Assembly (NCBI GenBank): GCA_942486035.1
Contig: CALNXK010000300.1
Location: forward strand, 170,001-234,000
Length of the DNA stretch: 64,000 nt
Direction of reading: 5' to 3'
Source: Porites lobata
Lineage: Eukaryota; Cnidaria; Anthozoa; Scleractinia; Poritidae
Shown: piece after piece, positions 58,001-63,712 of the stretch
Layout: the number at the start of each line of letters is the position of its first letter
Numbering within the stretch: the first letter of the stretch is position 1
Translations under genes and position numbers: made by a program
Notes under the pieces: model-generated
The model's database searches: none
What the model saw: the letters and a program-made list of their open reading frames with translations, nothing else
Told to the model about the DNA's origin: nothing

Positions 58001-61000
58001 CTTTGTAGGTTGTGCGTTCGCGTGTCTATTTATTTTAATAGAATGTTCAATATTATAATTTTTTGTATGTCTGCTAACACTATTCTTAGCGCAGTTTTCC
58101 CAGGTGCGGTGGTAAGGTGTTCCCTTTGTCACTTGATGTATCTTACAAATGTTTGTTACTTTGTTTGTTTGTCTGTTTCCGTCTTTCTTTCGTTCTTTCT
58201 TAGTAGCTGAAATTTCGTCCAGTTTGAGCTTCTTTTTCATTATTTCCTGCAAAAGTCTCATTCTCATTCTTGTTATATGTATTGTCCTTTACAGGAACTG
58301 GTGAACCTGTTAATAACTGGAAAGGCTGTGTCAAACACATTCGATAACATCATGGAAGTTGATACAGGGGGTTCGAAAAAGGTGTAGTATTTAAGACGAT
58401 GTCATGAAGGATATTTTTCATCGTGGTTAATGTGTTTAAAGGGTTCCGTTTGTCGTTTGTCTCAAGATTGTCACTACTGATCGCGACTTTTCGACCGCGT
58501 ACTGCAGGTCCTCGTCAGGCGATAAAGTTGATTTACTGAGTGAGACTGTTTGTACCCCCACCCCCATGGTTGTTAATGATTCGTGTTCAGTCGACCCCCG
58601 TTTTACGGACAGCTATGGCTATGGCTATGGCTCCCTTAGTGTGTGTATTCGCGCGATTCGCCTGTATCACGCACCTAAGGCGATTTTTACTGATACGTGA
58701 AAGTTTTTCGTGTCCCTGGAGAAAGGAAGCCCTGACATTTTCTGTTAATTCAACCCGTGTAATACGAACACCCCGTTAATACGGACACTTACTATGGCCC
58801 CCTCAGAGTTCGTATTTACTGGGTTTGACTGTGTCACGAACTTATTAAAGAGGATTTTCACTAATGTGTGAAAAAGAATTACAACGATTCAATGTGATAG
58901 GCTATCTCGAGAATATCTGAAGGAATTCCCCTTATTCTTTGCGACTGCTGTTGCCTCTTAGTTTTTTTAAACATTCTGTTTAATCTTTCGACGTGAACGT
59001 CTTATAGTAAGGTGTTTTGCTTCCCTATAAATGCTAACATTGACCGATCTTTCTGTGTGTGTTTTTTTTAGAATGTCTTCAAAGGGATAGATAAACAAAG
59101 TGACATCGGGTTTCTGTCCTTATTTGAACATTACAAATCATGCGAGGTTGGTGATGACTGGAGATATTAGCGAGCTTAAGCAACGACGACGGCAACGGCA
59201 ACGAGGACGGGAAAAAAGCAATAGGTTTAGAGTCTGTTTATATGGAGGTGGGGGACCCCAGGTAGGGGAGGTAACCCGCTTATAGGTCGGGTAACTCACC
59301 TCTCCATATAATCTCTCATTTTAATTTGATCACGTTTACATGATAGGTGGGGTGACCCGCTGCATGTTACCTCACCTATCTGGAGTCCCCCACCGCCATG
59401 TAAACAGACCCTTAGATTGGCAAAACAATACGCGTTTTTGTGCATTTCCTTGTCGTCGTCATACGACTACACCGTGAAGGTGCCTAATTTCACGTTTTGT
59501 CGAGGACGGAAACACGCGACTTTCTTTTCCTGAACTTTGATACAGTCCTTTAGAATTCAACCACAAAAAAATTTGCCAACATTTAAATAATAATAATAAT
59601 GAGTCCTTATTTCATCAAAAGATAAAACTGCATATCTTATGTTACAATAATACGGAAGATAAAAAACTATGATAAAAATATCTACGTATATTAAAAAAAA
59701 GTATGTGATTACAATAAATTGAGCTTAAAAATCATCCTACTTATACCTTGCGAGCAGAGGCTACATTTTCGCGGTAATAGCTGGCGTGCGAAAAGTAGCT
59801 ACTTTTCGCACGCCAGCTCATACCGCGAAAATGTAGCCTCTGCTTGCAGGGTATCCTATTTACAAAGGTGTTCATAAAACGCTCTGTATTAATTTTCGGG
59901 CGAGCGCAACCTTTTTTCCTGAGATTATGTACATAAGTCTTCTGGACAGGAATGATATCTGTCAGTGGGGGGCAATCCGTTGATATTAATTTCTTTAAAA
60001 TGTTTCGGTCTGGTTTATTTGAAAGGTTTTTTTTAAAAAAAAAAACTGGAACGAGGTGTTATAAGCGCGATAAAATTTGAGGCAACGCGAATTCACTTTT
60101 GAAGTGACTTTTTCGTAATCGTTGCCGTCGTTGTTGCTTAAGCTTCCTATTTCTCTGTGTAGAGAGGAAAGAAGGGGGGCGGGGGTGTGATGAAAGGGGC
60201 CGGGAGGTGCTTACCCACTGTCACCGTCTTTAGGCAGTTTAAGCAGCGACGTTTTTGAGCGACGCATGTCAACCGGAAGTGAACCTTTTTTCTTGCAATA
60301 TGCCTTGACAGTACCAAATTTGTTGTATTGCTATGTGTCTTTTCTCTTATGTGTTCAAAATCACGGCTCAAGAGTGCAAAAAGCATACTTCCGGTTGACG
60401 TGCGTCGCTCAAAAACGTCGCTGGTTAAAGTCCCTTCTATGTTTCTGCACACCCCCAAGGCTGCTTCCTGTTCCTCCTTTGTACAAATGTTAAGAGAGTC
60501 TTAGTGGAACAGAACTCGTTGTTCTTCTTTAATACATTGAGGCAAACCTTAGGGCGGAGCTCCCGTCCATAATAGTCGACCTTGGAAATGAAAAGACTGT
60601 TAGACGTTTTCGTAGCCGTCGCCGTCGCCGTCCTTGTTGCTTATTGCAGGAATTCAATCGTCTGGATAGAGCCAAGCTCTGTAGATAGGCTGGTTGACTT
60701 ACGTTGGTTTGTAACGTCCCAAGTAGAAAATAAAGGCGACTGAAACAATCCAGATTATTATATGGAAATCAGGCTTAAGGTTTAACCCTTTATGTCCCAC
60801 GAGTGACCAACATTAATTATCTCCTAACAACATCAGCAGATCATCAAGAGTGAAGGTTATGAGAATTAATAAAGTCATCACTTAAGTGAAAATGCTTTGA
60901 TCTTAAATCATATTCTCTCAACTTGTTTTTCAAGAAAATGTATGGAGATCATTTTGGAGAATTTTTATGTTGATATTGAGGCTTAAGGTTTAACCGGCGT

Positions 61001-62961
61001 GTAGTTCAAAGGAGCAGTTTTGCTACCCTTCAGAACAGGCGTTATTTTTCGCGTTTTTCAGGCATGCGCGAAGCGGGCGTGGAGCACGAGACAGTGTGGC
61101 GGTGGAAGGCGCAGAAATTGTTTCTTTATTATTATTTTTCCGCGCTTTTCCCTGTCGCGCTTGTTTCGCGCTCCACGCCCTCTTAAACGCGAAAAAAAGC
61201 TCCCGTCCTGCATGCTACAGTTGTACTGACAGAAGAAACAAAGAGCAAACTGCGGTGATAAACAGTCCGGAATATCCCTAAATTTAAGGACAGGGCCAAC
61301 TGGTCACGCGTAACTTTTCAACCAATGAGAAGGCGCGCTTGTGTTTATCAACAAACAAATCAAAACATCGCCCCGGTGATCAAAAATTTTCAAAACAACG
61401 GACGGAGTCGGACAGAATCAGTCATCGTTTCGAGGTTCTCAGGCATATTTTTAAGACTTTTCATGAGGCATACACAATTTTTTTAAGTGATCAGCATATC
61501 TGAAGCCATATTGGAAGTGTCTCGTGAAATATTCAGCACATTTTGTGGCTTATTCTTCTTTTATCTTTTAAACAACGCGATGTATAGGAGAGATTTTGGT
61601 CGGCTTTCAAGGTAGGTGAACAAGTATCCATTATTTTTTCGATTCACAGATTTTTTACGAAGTTCTAGATATTTTACCTCGATTGTCATATCGATTAACT
61701 TTTATCATGTTGAATGTGGGGGTGGCAGACAACCTAGAATTTTGGTTGACAATTTTTTAATTCCGAGGTCCAAAACACGTACGTTTTCCACTCCCGGGTT
61801 TCTCTCAAAAGCCGTGTTATTACTTTTTTTCGCATTAGTACGAGCCTTTGCCTTTTTTCTTTTCAAGGCCAAAACAACTTTATTAGTCTTATGGATATTC
61901 ACTAATGTCTTTGCCGAATTTGCGGGGGTGAAATTGAAGATCATAAGCGTAAGGTAGATACTAACCACTTTGTTTCTGAAATTCACTAATATGGAAAGAT
62001 TTAATGTTGTTGGATTCTCCAAATGTTCATCCGCCGTTAAAAAACAATCAAAGAAACAAGGCAAATCTCAATTGTAAATGCTGTATTTCGCTACTGATTG
62101 AACATGCACTGATTATCCGGGATCAAATTAAAACATTGCAGGTACTACAGCAAGCAAGGAAAGCACCAGATGCGTGAAGTCAACACAAAACAGACGAAAC
62201 AGCACAAAAAAACAAAGAAGAAAAATTAATAAATTTGAACTACTTTCTATTCTTGTTATGATGACTGGTTCTTTGATTCTTGTCCTGTAGAAGTTAATAG
62301 GTAGTAACAATGCTGTTTTGTAGTCTTTATACGATCTCAACAAATTTTTACACTCTCTCTAAGGCTATTTTTACAGGGGACGAGTTTGCTTCTATCAAAA
62401 ACCTTGCAAGCCATGCCAGTGAAGCCACGAGCTCTGCGATCGGTCCGGAAAGAGTTCGAACACCCCAATGATTCCTTGCAATGATTAATGCTCTTATTCT
62501 CTTACATGACATGTTTTCTTTGAAATATTAAATGTGAAACCTAGACGAGTACTGTAAGCTCATCTTTAATTCTGTCCGACTCCGTCCGTTGTTTTGAAAA
62601 TTTTTGATCACTGGGGCGATGTTTTGATTTGTTTGTTGATAAACACAAGCGCGCCATCTCATTGGTTAAAAAGTGGCGCGTGACCAGTTGGACCTGTCCT
62701 TAAATTTAGGGATATTCCGGACTGATAAACATAAGGAAATACAAACGCATTTTTGTTTATCACTGCAGTTTGCTTTTTGTTCTTCTTCAGCTTAGATGGC
62801 CAAAAAACATGAGTATCAACGATGTACTGACAAACTTCATCATTTCATTTGTTACAGGTTGGTGAGAATTACAAGACTCCCAATTATCCTATTTGGGTGA
62901 TATGCAGCGAGAGTCACTTCAGTGTCTTGTTCTCTATCGACAGAAACCTCTTGGACGACTG
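27965..62961 (+). CDS. MINDY4: MINDY4-like deubiquitinase gene, 19 exons seen, 3' end outside window
   Basis: This is the only clear host gene, an orthologue of MINDY-4 (FAM188B). MINDY enzymes are cysteine proteases that trim K48-linked polyubiquitin. Exons by phase-consistent GT-AG splicing: 27965-28026, 31236-31291, 31815-31878, 33716-33840, 34652-35204, 45361-45425, 45621-45674, 45932-45996, 47277-47338, 47811-47927, 48410-48495, 52342-52443, 53917-53980, 55166-55231, 56748-56818, 57800-57863, 58295-58381, 59072-59146, 62858-62961. Together they encode about 647 residues. Diagnostic motifs are GIVQLK followed by GGPCGVLAAVQAF (Gln and Cys, six residues apart as in the family), LMGAHGYCTQELVNLLITGK, DIGFLSLFEHY and CSESHFSVLF (catalytic His). 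The N-terminus resembles a LisH motif and the middle is Ser/Lys-rich and probably disordered. The final roughly 75 residues expected from the human protein are missing because the window ends. Oddities are a one-base deficit in exon 1 and a tandem duplication of exons 6-11. The identification rests on recalled human MINDY4 similarity, not on a search. Confidence 0.93.
28241..28866. mobile_element. Inverted-repeat MITE in MINDY4 intron 1
   Basis: Ends AATAGGCCCTTTGCATGACT and AGTTATGCAAAGAGCTTATT are inverted. The arms contain cttttgaaaaattttg, agctgaaagagcatattaaa, gaaaaacaacttttg and gcatggttttccata, each with its inverse in the other half, so the 626 bp form a long imperfect hairpin centred near 28550. 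No ORF; target duplication unclear. Confidence 0.88.
28943..29011. mobile_element. Small hairpin MITE with TACCCTG ends
   Basis: TACCCTGTTAGCAGAG and ctttgctagcagggta are inverted, with a second stem gatctttcctgaagggaaagatc in the middle. It resembles the TACCCTGC families at 44994 and 59744. Confidence 0.8.
29012..31235. other. Rest of MINDY4 intron 1
   Basis: No exon or clear element recognised. A TTAGGG-like run (30890-30921) is short and imperfect. Frames such as 30036-30251 and 30519-30710 have no domain. Confidence 0.5.
31236..31878 (+). CDS. MINDY4: MINDY4 exons 2-3 (LisH-like N-terminal region)
   Basis: Exon 2 (31236-31291, acceptor aaacag, donor gtatgt) encodes RLKTTLQTLDKEMPRTED and ends two bases into a Ser codon. 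Exon 3 (31815-31878, acceptor ccatag, donor gtgggt) begins with the third base and encodes ISNRLQLAKEMHIERLM, then KKNK. Together with exon 1 they follow the human order 'YLSRKGLKKT...DQERPRS...NNR..L...LH...LYKENK'. The L..YL...G...T...LD.E spacing is what a LisH dimerisation motif shows, so this segment may mediate self-association. The phases (0/2, 2/0) agree with the neighbouring exons. Confidence 0.88.
31971..32560. repeat. 76-bp minisatellite in MINDY4 intron 3
   Basis: Units begin aggtgtccgtcttatagaga at 32084, 32160, 32236, 32312, 32388, 32464 and a partial at 32540; the first degenerate unit starts near 31980. Each contains caaataaagggagtaaagaa and ccaactctaggtgtcc. The leading cagtcaactctctctaagat resembles the end of a mariner-type MITE, so the array probably grew from an element. 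Mirrored ORFs 32445-32681 and 32449-32670 are artefacts. Confidence 0.95.
32589..32710 (+). repeat. Dispersed 120-bp repeat, copy 1
   Basis: Shares agggctgtcatttagagcc, ttttccccggctactatgaa, a middle block and a ccctagctgtttgattcccc end with copies at 35425-35557 and 57130-57260, all in the same orientation. It lacks inverted ends and may be a SINE or a fragment of a larger element. Confidence 0.88.
33716..35204 (+). CDS. MINDY4: MINDY4 exons 4-5 (linker region)
   Basis: Exon 4 (33716-33840) follows a long pyrimidine tract ending in ggtcag and encodes ELPEPFRTMLEVMVQFMKN and then a polar tail; it matches the human 'NPLKTSLELITRYF' block. It ends in phase 2 and joins exon 5 (34652-35204, 553 nt), which supplies the last base of an Arg codon. 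Exon 5 is the longest exon. It is rich in Ser, Lys, Asp and Gly, with runs such as DDLWKRLEKPSSKV and SIGGPVISSGLGAKRDSR, and has no recognisable fold, as expected for the variable linker between the N-terminal motif and the catalytic domain. It ends at N-K with donor gtaagg in phase 0. No stop occurs in the spliced frame. Confidence 0.87.
33945..34345. mobile_element. MITE with CAGGGAGG(C/T)TCTGCCC ends in MINDY4 intron 4
   Basis: cccagggaggctctgccc (33977-33994) and gggcagaacctccctgtg (34283-34300) are inverted, and ggggtacctttttc / gaaaaggtacctttt form an inner pair. A TA microsatellite (34060-34074) lies between. Confidence 0.65.
35425..35557 (+). repeat. Dispersed 120-bp repeat, copy 2
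   Basis: Same family as 32589-32710: agggctgttattaagagccg, cccccggctactatgaacgt and ccctagccgttcgattcccc. It directly precedes the 35569-36481 element. Confidence 0.88.
35569..36481. mobile_element. Palindromic element with CAGGGAGCCC ends (hAT-like)
   Basis: CAGGGAGCCC at 35569 and GGGCTCCCTG ending 36481 are inverted; tagccgattg/caatcggcta, accgttcgcttcacc/gggtgaacccaacggta, and cgattttgaag-type motifs pair further in, around a centre near 36060-36110 with gatgtcgtt/gcgacatc. CAGGG ends are typical of hAT elements, but the adjacent 8-mers (ttgtatca, tggttgtg) do not match, so the target duplication is decayed or absent. Confidence 0.78.
37368..37554. mobile_element. TACCCTGCGAA hairpin MITE, unit 1
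   Basis: TACCCTGCGAACTGGGG and cctctgttcgcaaggta are the inverted ends, with ggcttgtctgtcgtg pairing to a damaged partner. It is the counterpart of 44994-45192 with many small indels. Confidence 0.8.
37720..40800 (+). pseudogene. MINDY4: First copy of MINDY4 exons 6-11, partly broken
   Basis: This is the upstream copy of the duplicated exon block. Equivalents are 37720-37778 (exon 6, 59 nt against 65), 37967-38017 (exon 7, 51 against 54), 38275-38337 (exon 8, 63 against 65), 39580-39641 (exon 9), 40114-40230 (exon 10) and 40715-40800 (exon 11). Exon 6 is frameshifted into an in-frame TGA, exon 7 gains a TAA near its start and exon 8 loses two bases before its donor. Exons 9, 10 and 11 look identical to the second copy and keep the catalytic Gln codon (40222-40224) and Cys codon (40724-40726). 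So the copy is dead as assembled on its left half and intact on its right half. It may be a real degenerated duplicate or a poorly polished assembly duplicate. Confidence 0.82.
38355..38802. mobile_element. Damaged mariner-type MITE, unit 1
   Basis: Counterpart of 46013-46462. The terminal motif is altered here (aaatcgaacctcc on the left, gggttctaactcg on the right), while the internal taagcgacca motifs remain. Confidence 0.7.
40828..41166. mobile_element. 339-bp MITE beside catalytic exon 11, unit 1
   Basis: CGGTGGCCCAGAAGGGTCAC and GTGACCCTTCTGGCCCACCG are inverted ends, flanked by a perfect 10-bp duplication TACAAGAGTA (40818-40827, 41167-41176). The interior consists of alternating tgcaaattaaaaat and tgcaaactaaaaat motifs in both orientations. 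The duplication length fits a Mutator-like element. It begins 27 bases after the exon 11 donor. Confidence 0.93.
41524..44441. mobile_element. 2.9-kb TTAA-flanked element with long inverted arms, unit 1
   Basis: Ends GGTGTTTCGATACAGTTTTT and its near-inverse (aaaaactatatcgaaacact) are flanked by TTAA (41520-41523, 44442-44445), as in Kolobok or piggyBac elements. The arms extend to about 42895 and 43625, with about 600 extra bases (41760-42365) only in the left arm. Both arms encode the same frame (HESEALEGKQKLQMKT, SELAECLARIPPKITLYG, LLFAIKRDAYIFKE): + strand near 42420-42642 and minus strand 43882-44166. No transposase domain was recognised. Confidence 0.83.
44994..45192. mobile_element. 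TACCCTGCGAA hairpin MITE, unit 2
   Basis: TACCCTGCGAACTGAGG and cctctgttcgcagggta are inverted ends. Inside, atggcttttagcgtttcc/aaacgctaaaagccat and cgtggcttgtctgtcg/cgacagacaagccacg pair. It lies in MINDY4 intron 5, about 170 bases before exon 6. Confidence 0.9.
45361..48495 (+). CDS. MINDY4: MINDY4 exons 6-11, intact second copy with catalytic Gln and Cys
   Basis: These six exons read without interruption. Exon 6 encodes TDELHNTQDVPFDRKGR and more; exon 7 a basic stretch; exon 8 the acidic SDLVFEDIDDDLDQELGHL; exon 9 GPKKITQVDVQNKPITLETA; exon 10 (47811-47927) GLKNLIFGNAKSSFTPEWRN and on to GIVQLK; exon 11 (48410-48495) GGPCGVLAAVQAFVLKHLLF and GGKKGDSK. By family comparison Gln at 47919-47921 forms the oxyanion hole and Cys at 48419-48421 is the nucleophile. 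Exon 8 is taken to start at 45932 (acceptor ctaaaag) because this keeps phase with exon 7; a start at 45924 is less consistent. Exon 11 has a weak donor (AAAAA|gtacat). I prefer this copy for the functional transcript because exon 5 joins it in frame. Confidence 0.87.
46013..46462. mobile_element. TA-flanked MITE with CAGTCGAACCTCC ends, unit 2
   Basis: CAGTCGAACCTCCATGTGCG and taccgggaggttcgactg-type right end (gggaggttcgactg) are inverted, with TA on both sides. The interior is rich in taagcgaccac/aaacgaccacc motifs. It fits a Tc1/mariner-type MITE and begins 16 bases after the exon 8 donor. Confidence 0.88.
46646..46828. mobile_element. TA-flanked MITE with CGGTCAAATCCCGC ends, unit 2
   Basis: CGGTCAAATCCCGCTTTACG and gttaatcgggtttgactg are inverted, with TA outside. 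It contains ttaatacggacact motifs. The counterpart in unit 1 is about 38977-39154. A related element lies at 58588-58831. Confidence 0.85.
48523..48859. mobile_element. 337-bp MITE beside catalytic exon 11, unit 2
   Basis: Same element as 40828-41166, again with TACAAGAGTA on both sides (48513-48522, 48860-48869). A few single-base differences separate the copies. Confidence 0.93.
49214..52126. mobile_element. 2.9-kb TTAA-flanked element, unit 2
   Basis: Same element as 41524-44441, flanked by TTAA (49210-49213, 52127-52130). The left-arm frame is longer here (50056-50331, 91 codons) because a one-base A-run difference restores it; the right-arm frame is 51566-51853 on the minus strand. Confidence 0.83.
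52342..59146 (+). CDS. MINDY4: MINDY4 exons 12-18 (catalytic domain core)
   Basis: Seven short exons continue the catalytic domain. Exon 12 (52342-52443) encodes KLQPSSRERTKALTSAISEI and then LWRAGDSRGAVVA; exon 13 (53917-53980) PTGGSNVFGAGRYKSDQLTE; exon 14 (55166-55231) LVLYTFKSSESLLSFISQN; exon 15 (56748-56818) FESDSSSGCILLLYSVILSR; exon 16 (57800-57863) a block ending GAHGYCTQ; exon 17 (58295-58381) ELVNLLITGKAVSNTFDNIM and a Gly-rich end; exon 18 (59072-59146) NVFKGIDKQSDIGFLSLFEH. Every boundary has AG/GT and matching phase. The order and spacing follow human MINDY4 almost residue by residue. The introns between them are filled with the MITEs listed separately. Confidence 0.92.
52649..52913. 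mobile_element. MITE of the AGGGACTTTAAGATCCAACG family, copy 2
   Basis: AGGGACTTTAAGATCCAACG and CGTTGGATCTTAAAGTCCCT are perfect inverted ends, flanked by AAT on both sides (52646-52648, 52914-52916). It is the same family as 4495-4860 and lies in MINDY4 intron 12. Confidence 0.93.
54375..54671. mobile_element. MITE rich in CTTGAAA motifs (GGTTCGTAC ends)
   Basis: ggttcgtacgcgtcttgaaa on the left and agtgtacgaagcc on the right are imperfect inverses. The interior repeats ccttgaaagt/ccttgaattt many times in one orientation. It lies in intron 13. Confidence 0.75.
55621..55885. mobile_element. MITE with AGAGGAGAAGT ends in intron 14
   Basis: agaggagaagtcgttacgtc with cacgttgccagggtagcaaa pairs with tttgccaccatggtaacgtg and acgtcacacttctcctct. 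The 265 bp form an imperfect hairpin. The minus frame 55634-55915 is not a gene. Confidence 0.8.
56286..56572. mobile_element. MITE with GGGGGG(T)TGACTCCC ends in intron 14
   Basis: gggggggggttgactcccat with gaaaggggcg on the left pairs with cgcccctttcatacgggagt and tcccccc on the right. The interior is single-copy here. It is preceded by two ctcggatcccga motifs (56222-56258). Confidence 0.7.
56850..57060. repeat. Dispersed repeat (TTAACCCTTCAAGCCC...), plus-oriented copy
   Basis: ttaacccttcaagccctaat at the start and tgatgttggtcactcttgg near the end match, in inverse orientation, the sequence at 60783-60998. The internal atcaaagcattttcct also matches the start of the 7.6-kb duplication units. 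Confidence 0.72.
57130..57260 (+). repeat. Dispersed 120-bp repeat, copy 3
   Basis: Third member of the family at 32589 and 35425, more diverged: aggattgtcatttagtgccg, atttcccccggctgttatga, ctcccagctgttaaatcccc. Confidence 0.82.
57929..57966. repeat. GAC/GAT trinucleotide repeat
   Basis: gacgacgacgacgaggatga followed by a run of GAT, just after exon 16. It makes frames of poly-Asp/Met that are not real genes. Confidence 0.92.
58588..58831. mobile_element. Mariner-type MITE (CAGTCGACCCCCG ends) in intron 17
   Basis: CAGTCGACCCCCGTTTTACG and tatttactgggtttgactg are imperfect inverted ends; the interior has ttaatacggacactta motifs as in the 46646 element. A GGCTAT triple repeat (58612-58630) lies near the left end. 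Confidence 0.78.
59230..59411. mobile_element. Nested hairpin MITE with TTA target duplication
   Basis: GAGTCTGTTTATATGGAGGT and ccgccatgtaaacagaccc are inverted, flanked by TTA (59227-59229, 59412-59414). A 3-bp TWA duplication is typical of PIF/Harbinger. The arms contain ggtgggg-accc and ggtaacccgc motifs. Confidence 0.9.
59744..59853. mobile_element. Nested 110-bp perfect hairpin (TACC(C)TGCGAGCAGAGG ends)
   Basis: TACCTTGCGAGCAGAGGCTA and tagcctctgcttgcagggta are inverted; the stem continues through cattttcgcggta and ctggcgtgcgaaaagtagct to the centre with almost no mismatch. It is the same end family as 28943 and 44994. Confidence 0.93.
60238..60428. mobile_element. MITE with TTTAAGCAGCGACG ends
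   Basis: tttaagcagcgacgtttttg and aaaaacgtcgctggttaaa are inverted, with agcgacgcatgtcaaccgga pairing to tccggttgacgtgcgtcgct. It starts 93 bases after the end of the 59172-60145 element. Confidence 0.9.
60783..60998. repeat. Dispersed repeat, inverse-oriented copy
   Basis: tttaaccctttatgtcccac, agtgaccaacattaattatc and aaaatgctttgatctt correspond to the inverse of 56850-57060. It ends in ggcttaaggtttaacc. It is a common non-coding repeat within intron 18. Confidence 0.72.
61227..62790. mobile_element. 1.56-kb transposon with about 190-bp inverted ends in intron 18
   Basis: The left arm (61227-61420) holds gcaaactgcggtgataaaca, gtccggaatatccctaaatt, ccaatgagaaggcgcgcttg and acggacggagtcggacagaa; the right arm (62568-62790) has the inverse of each, with about 35 extra bases at 62729-62762. 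Interior frames 61616-61957 (+) and 61705-62064 (-) overlap antisense, and neither shows a transposase motif. The target duplication is not clear. Confidence 0.87.
62858..62961 (+). CDS. MINDY4: MINDY4 exon 19 with catalytic His
   Basis: The acceptor gttacag is followed by VGENYKTPNYPIWVICSESH and then FSVLFSIDRNLLDDW, with donor TG|gtaagc. The His at 62915-62917 is the expected catalytic histidine, inside the family's SESHFS-LF block. The exon is 104 nt and ends in phase 2, so at least one more exon is needed. The 1,039 bases after it contain only a hairpin repeat pair and no convincing further exon, so the C-terminus lies beyond the right edge. Confidence 0.92.
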
Positions 62962-63451
62962 GTAAGCTTATAGTGACTCGTAAATGTCCGTGTTTACTCG
63001 AGAGACGGATTATCCGTTGGATAATTCGCGTCAGACAGATAAAAATTAATACGTCTAAATCTGAAAATGGAACGGTCTTAATTTTGGATGGACAATCCGC
63101 CTGACTTTATCCATCTGTATTTCCGTCAATTTTGACGGATTTTCAAGATGGATTATCCGTCTCCAGTGTGAAAACAGCCACTGATACCAGCCAATTAACG
63201 GCATTTGAACTTATCTTTAGCCTGTTTTGCTCTTCCTAAAGACTTGTATTCTTTGATGTTGTCACTAAAAGCCATTTATGTAGTAATAAGGAGTTTTATT
63301 CCTTCCGTTTTATTAAAAACACTGATGGTGTAAAAGAGATACTACGTCCTGGTCACTTGTAGTGCTTTACCGAAGGGTTAGAAAATTACTTCTATCAGCG
63401 ATCAGTTTACAAGCAAATAATGATGGTCTGAGACCAACTGTATGAAGGAGT

Positions 63452-63555
63452 GGGAAACTGTCCACCTACCCCTCCCCTAAACCAACGTTAACACTTACTT
63501 CTGACTGAGGACAAAATGTTGCCTTAGGGGAAGGGTAGGTGGGCAGTCTCCCAGA
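63452..63555. mobile_element. Hairpin repeat (CCACCTACCCCTCCCCTAA), copy 1
   Basis: gggaaactgtccacctaccc at the left pairs with gggtaggtgggcagtctccc at the right. A second copy in the same orientation follows at 63620-63712. Confidence 0.88.
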
Positions 63556-63619
63556 AACGTATATTGATCGGATCAAAGCGTGCAAACTCAGAGGCAACGT
63601 TTTGGTATTGAGGTTTCTG

Positions 63620-63712
63620 GGTTACTGACCACCTACCCCTCCCCTAAGTCGACGTTAACTTTTATTTCTCACTAAGGGCAAAATTGTTACATAGGGAAGA
63701 GGTAGGTGGTCG
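63620..63712. mobile_element. Hairpin repeat (CCACCTACCCCTCCCCTAA), copy 2
   Basis: gaccacctacccctccccta pairs with ggaagaggtaggtggtc. The loop carries gacgttaacttttatttctc, matching aacgttaacacttacttctg in copy 1. Confidence 0.87.

Larger units (their letters stand above)
59172..60145. mobile_element. MITE with GAGCTTAAGCAACGACG ends in intron 18, host to two nested MITEs
   Basis: GAGCTTAAGCAACGACGACG and cgtcgttgttgcttaagctt are inverted. The 974 bp include two complete nested hairpins (59230-59411 and 59744-59853). Related ends (acggcgacggcaacgac, attgcttaagct) appear near 53410 and 53600. Confidence 0.85.

Noticed and set aside
57817..58210. Poly-Asp and poly-Met frames near exon 16
   Set aside because: They come from a GAC/GAT repeat in intron 16.
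61616..62064. Overlapping 113- and 119-codon frames as possible transposase
   Set aside because: No DDE or zinc-finger motif seen; antisense overlap and low-complexity Lys content make them weak.
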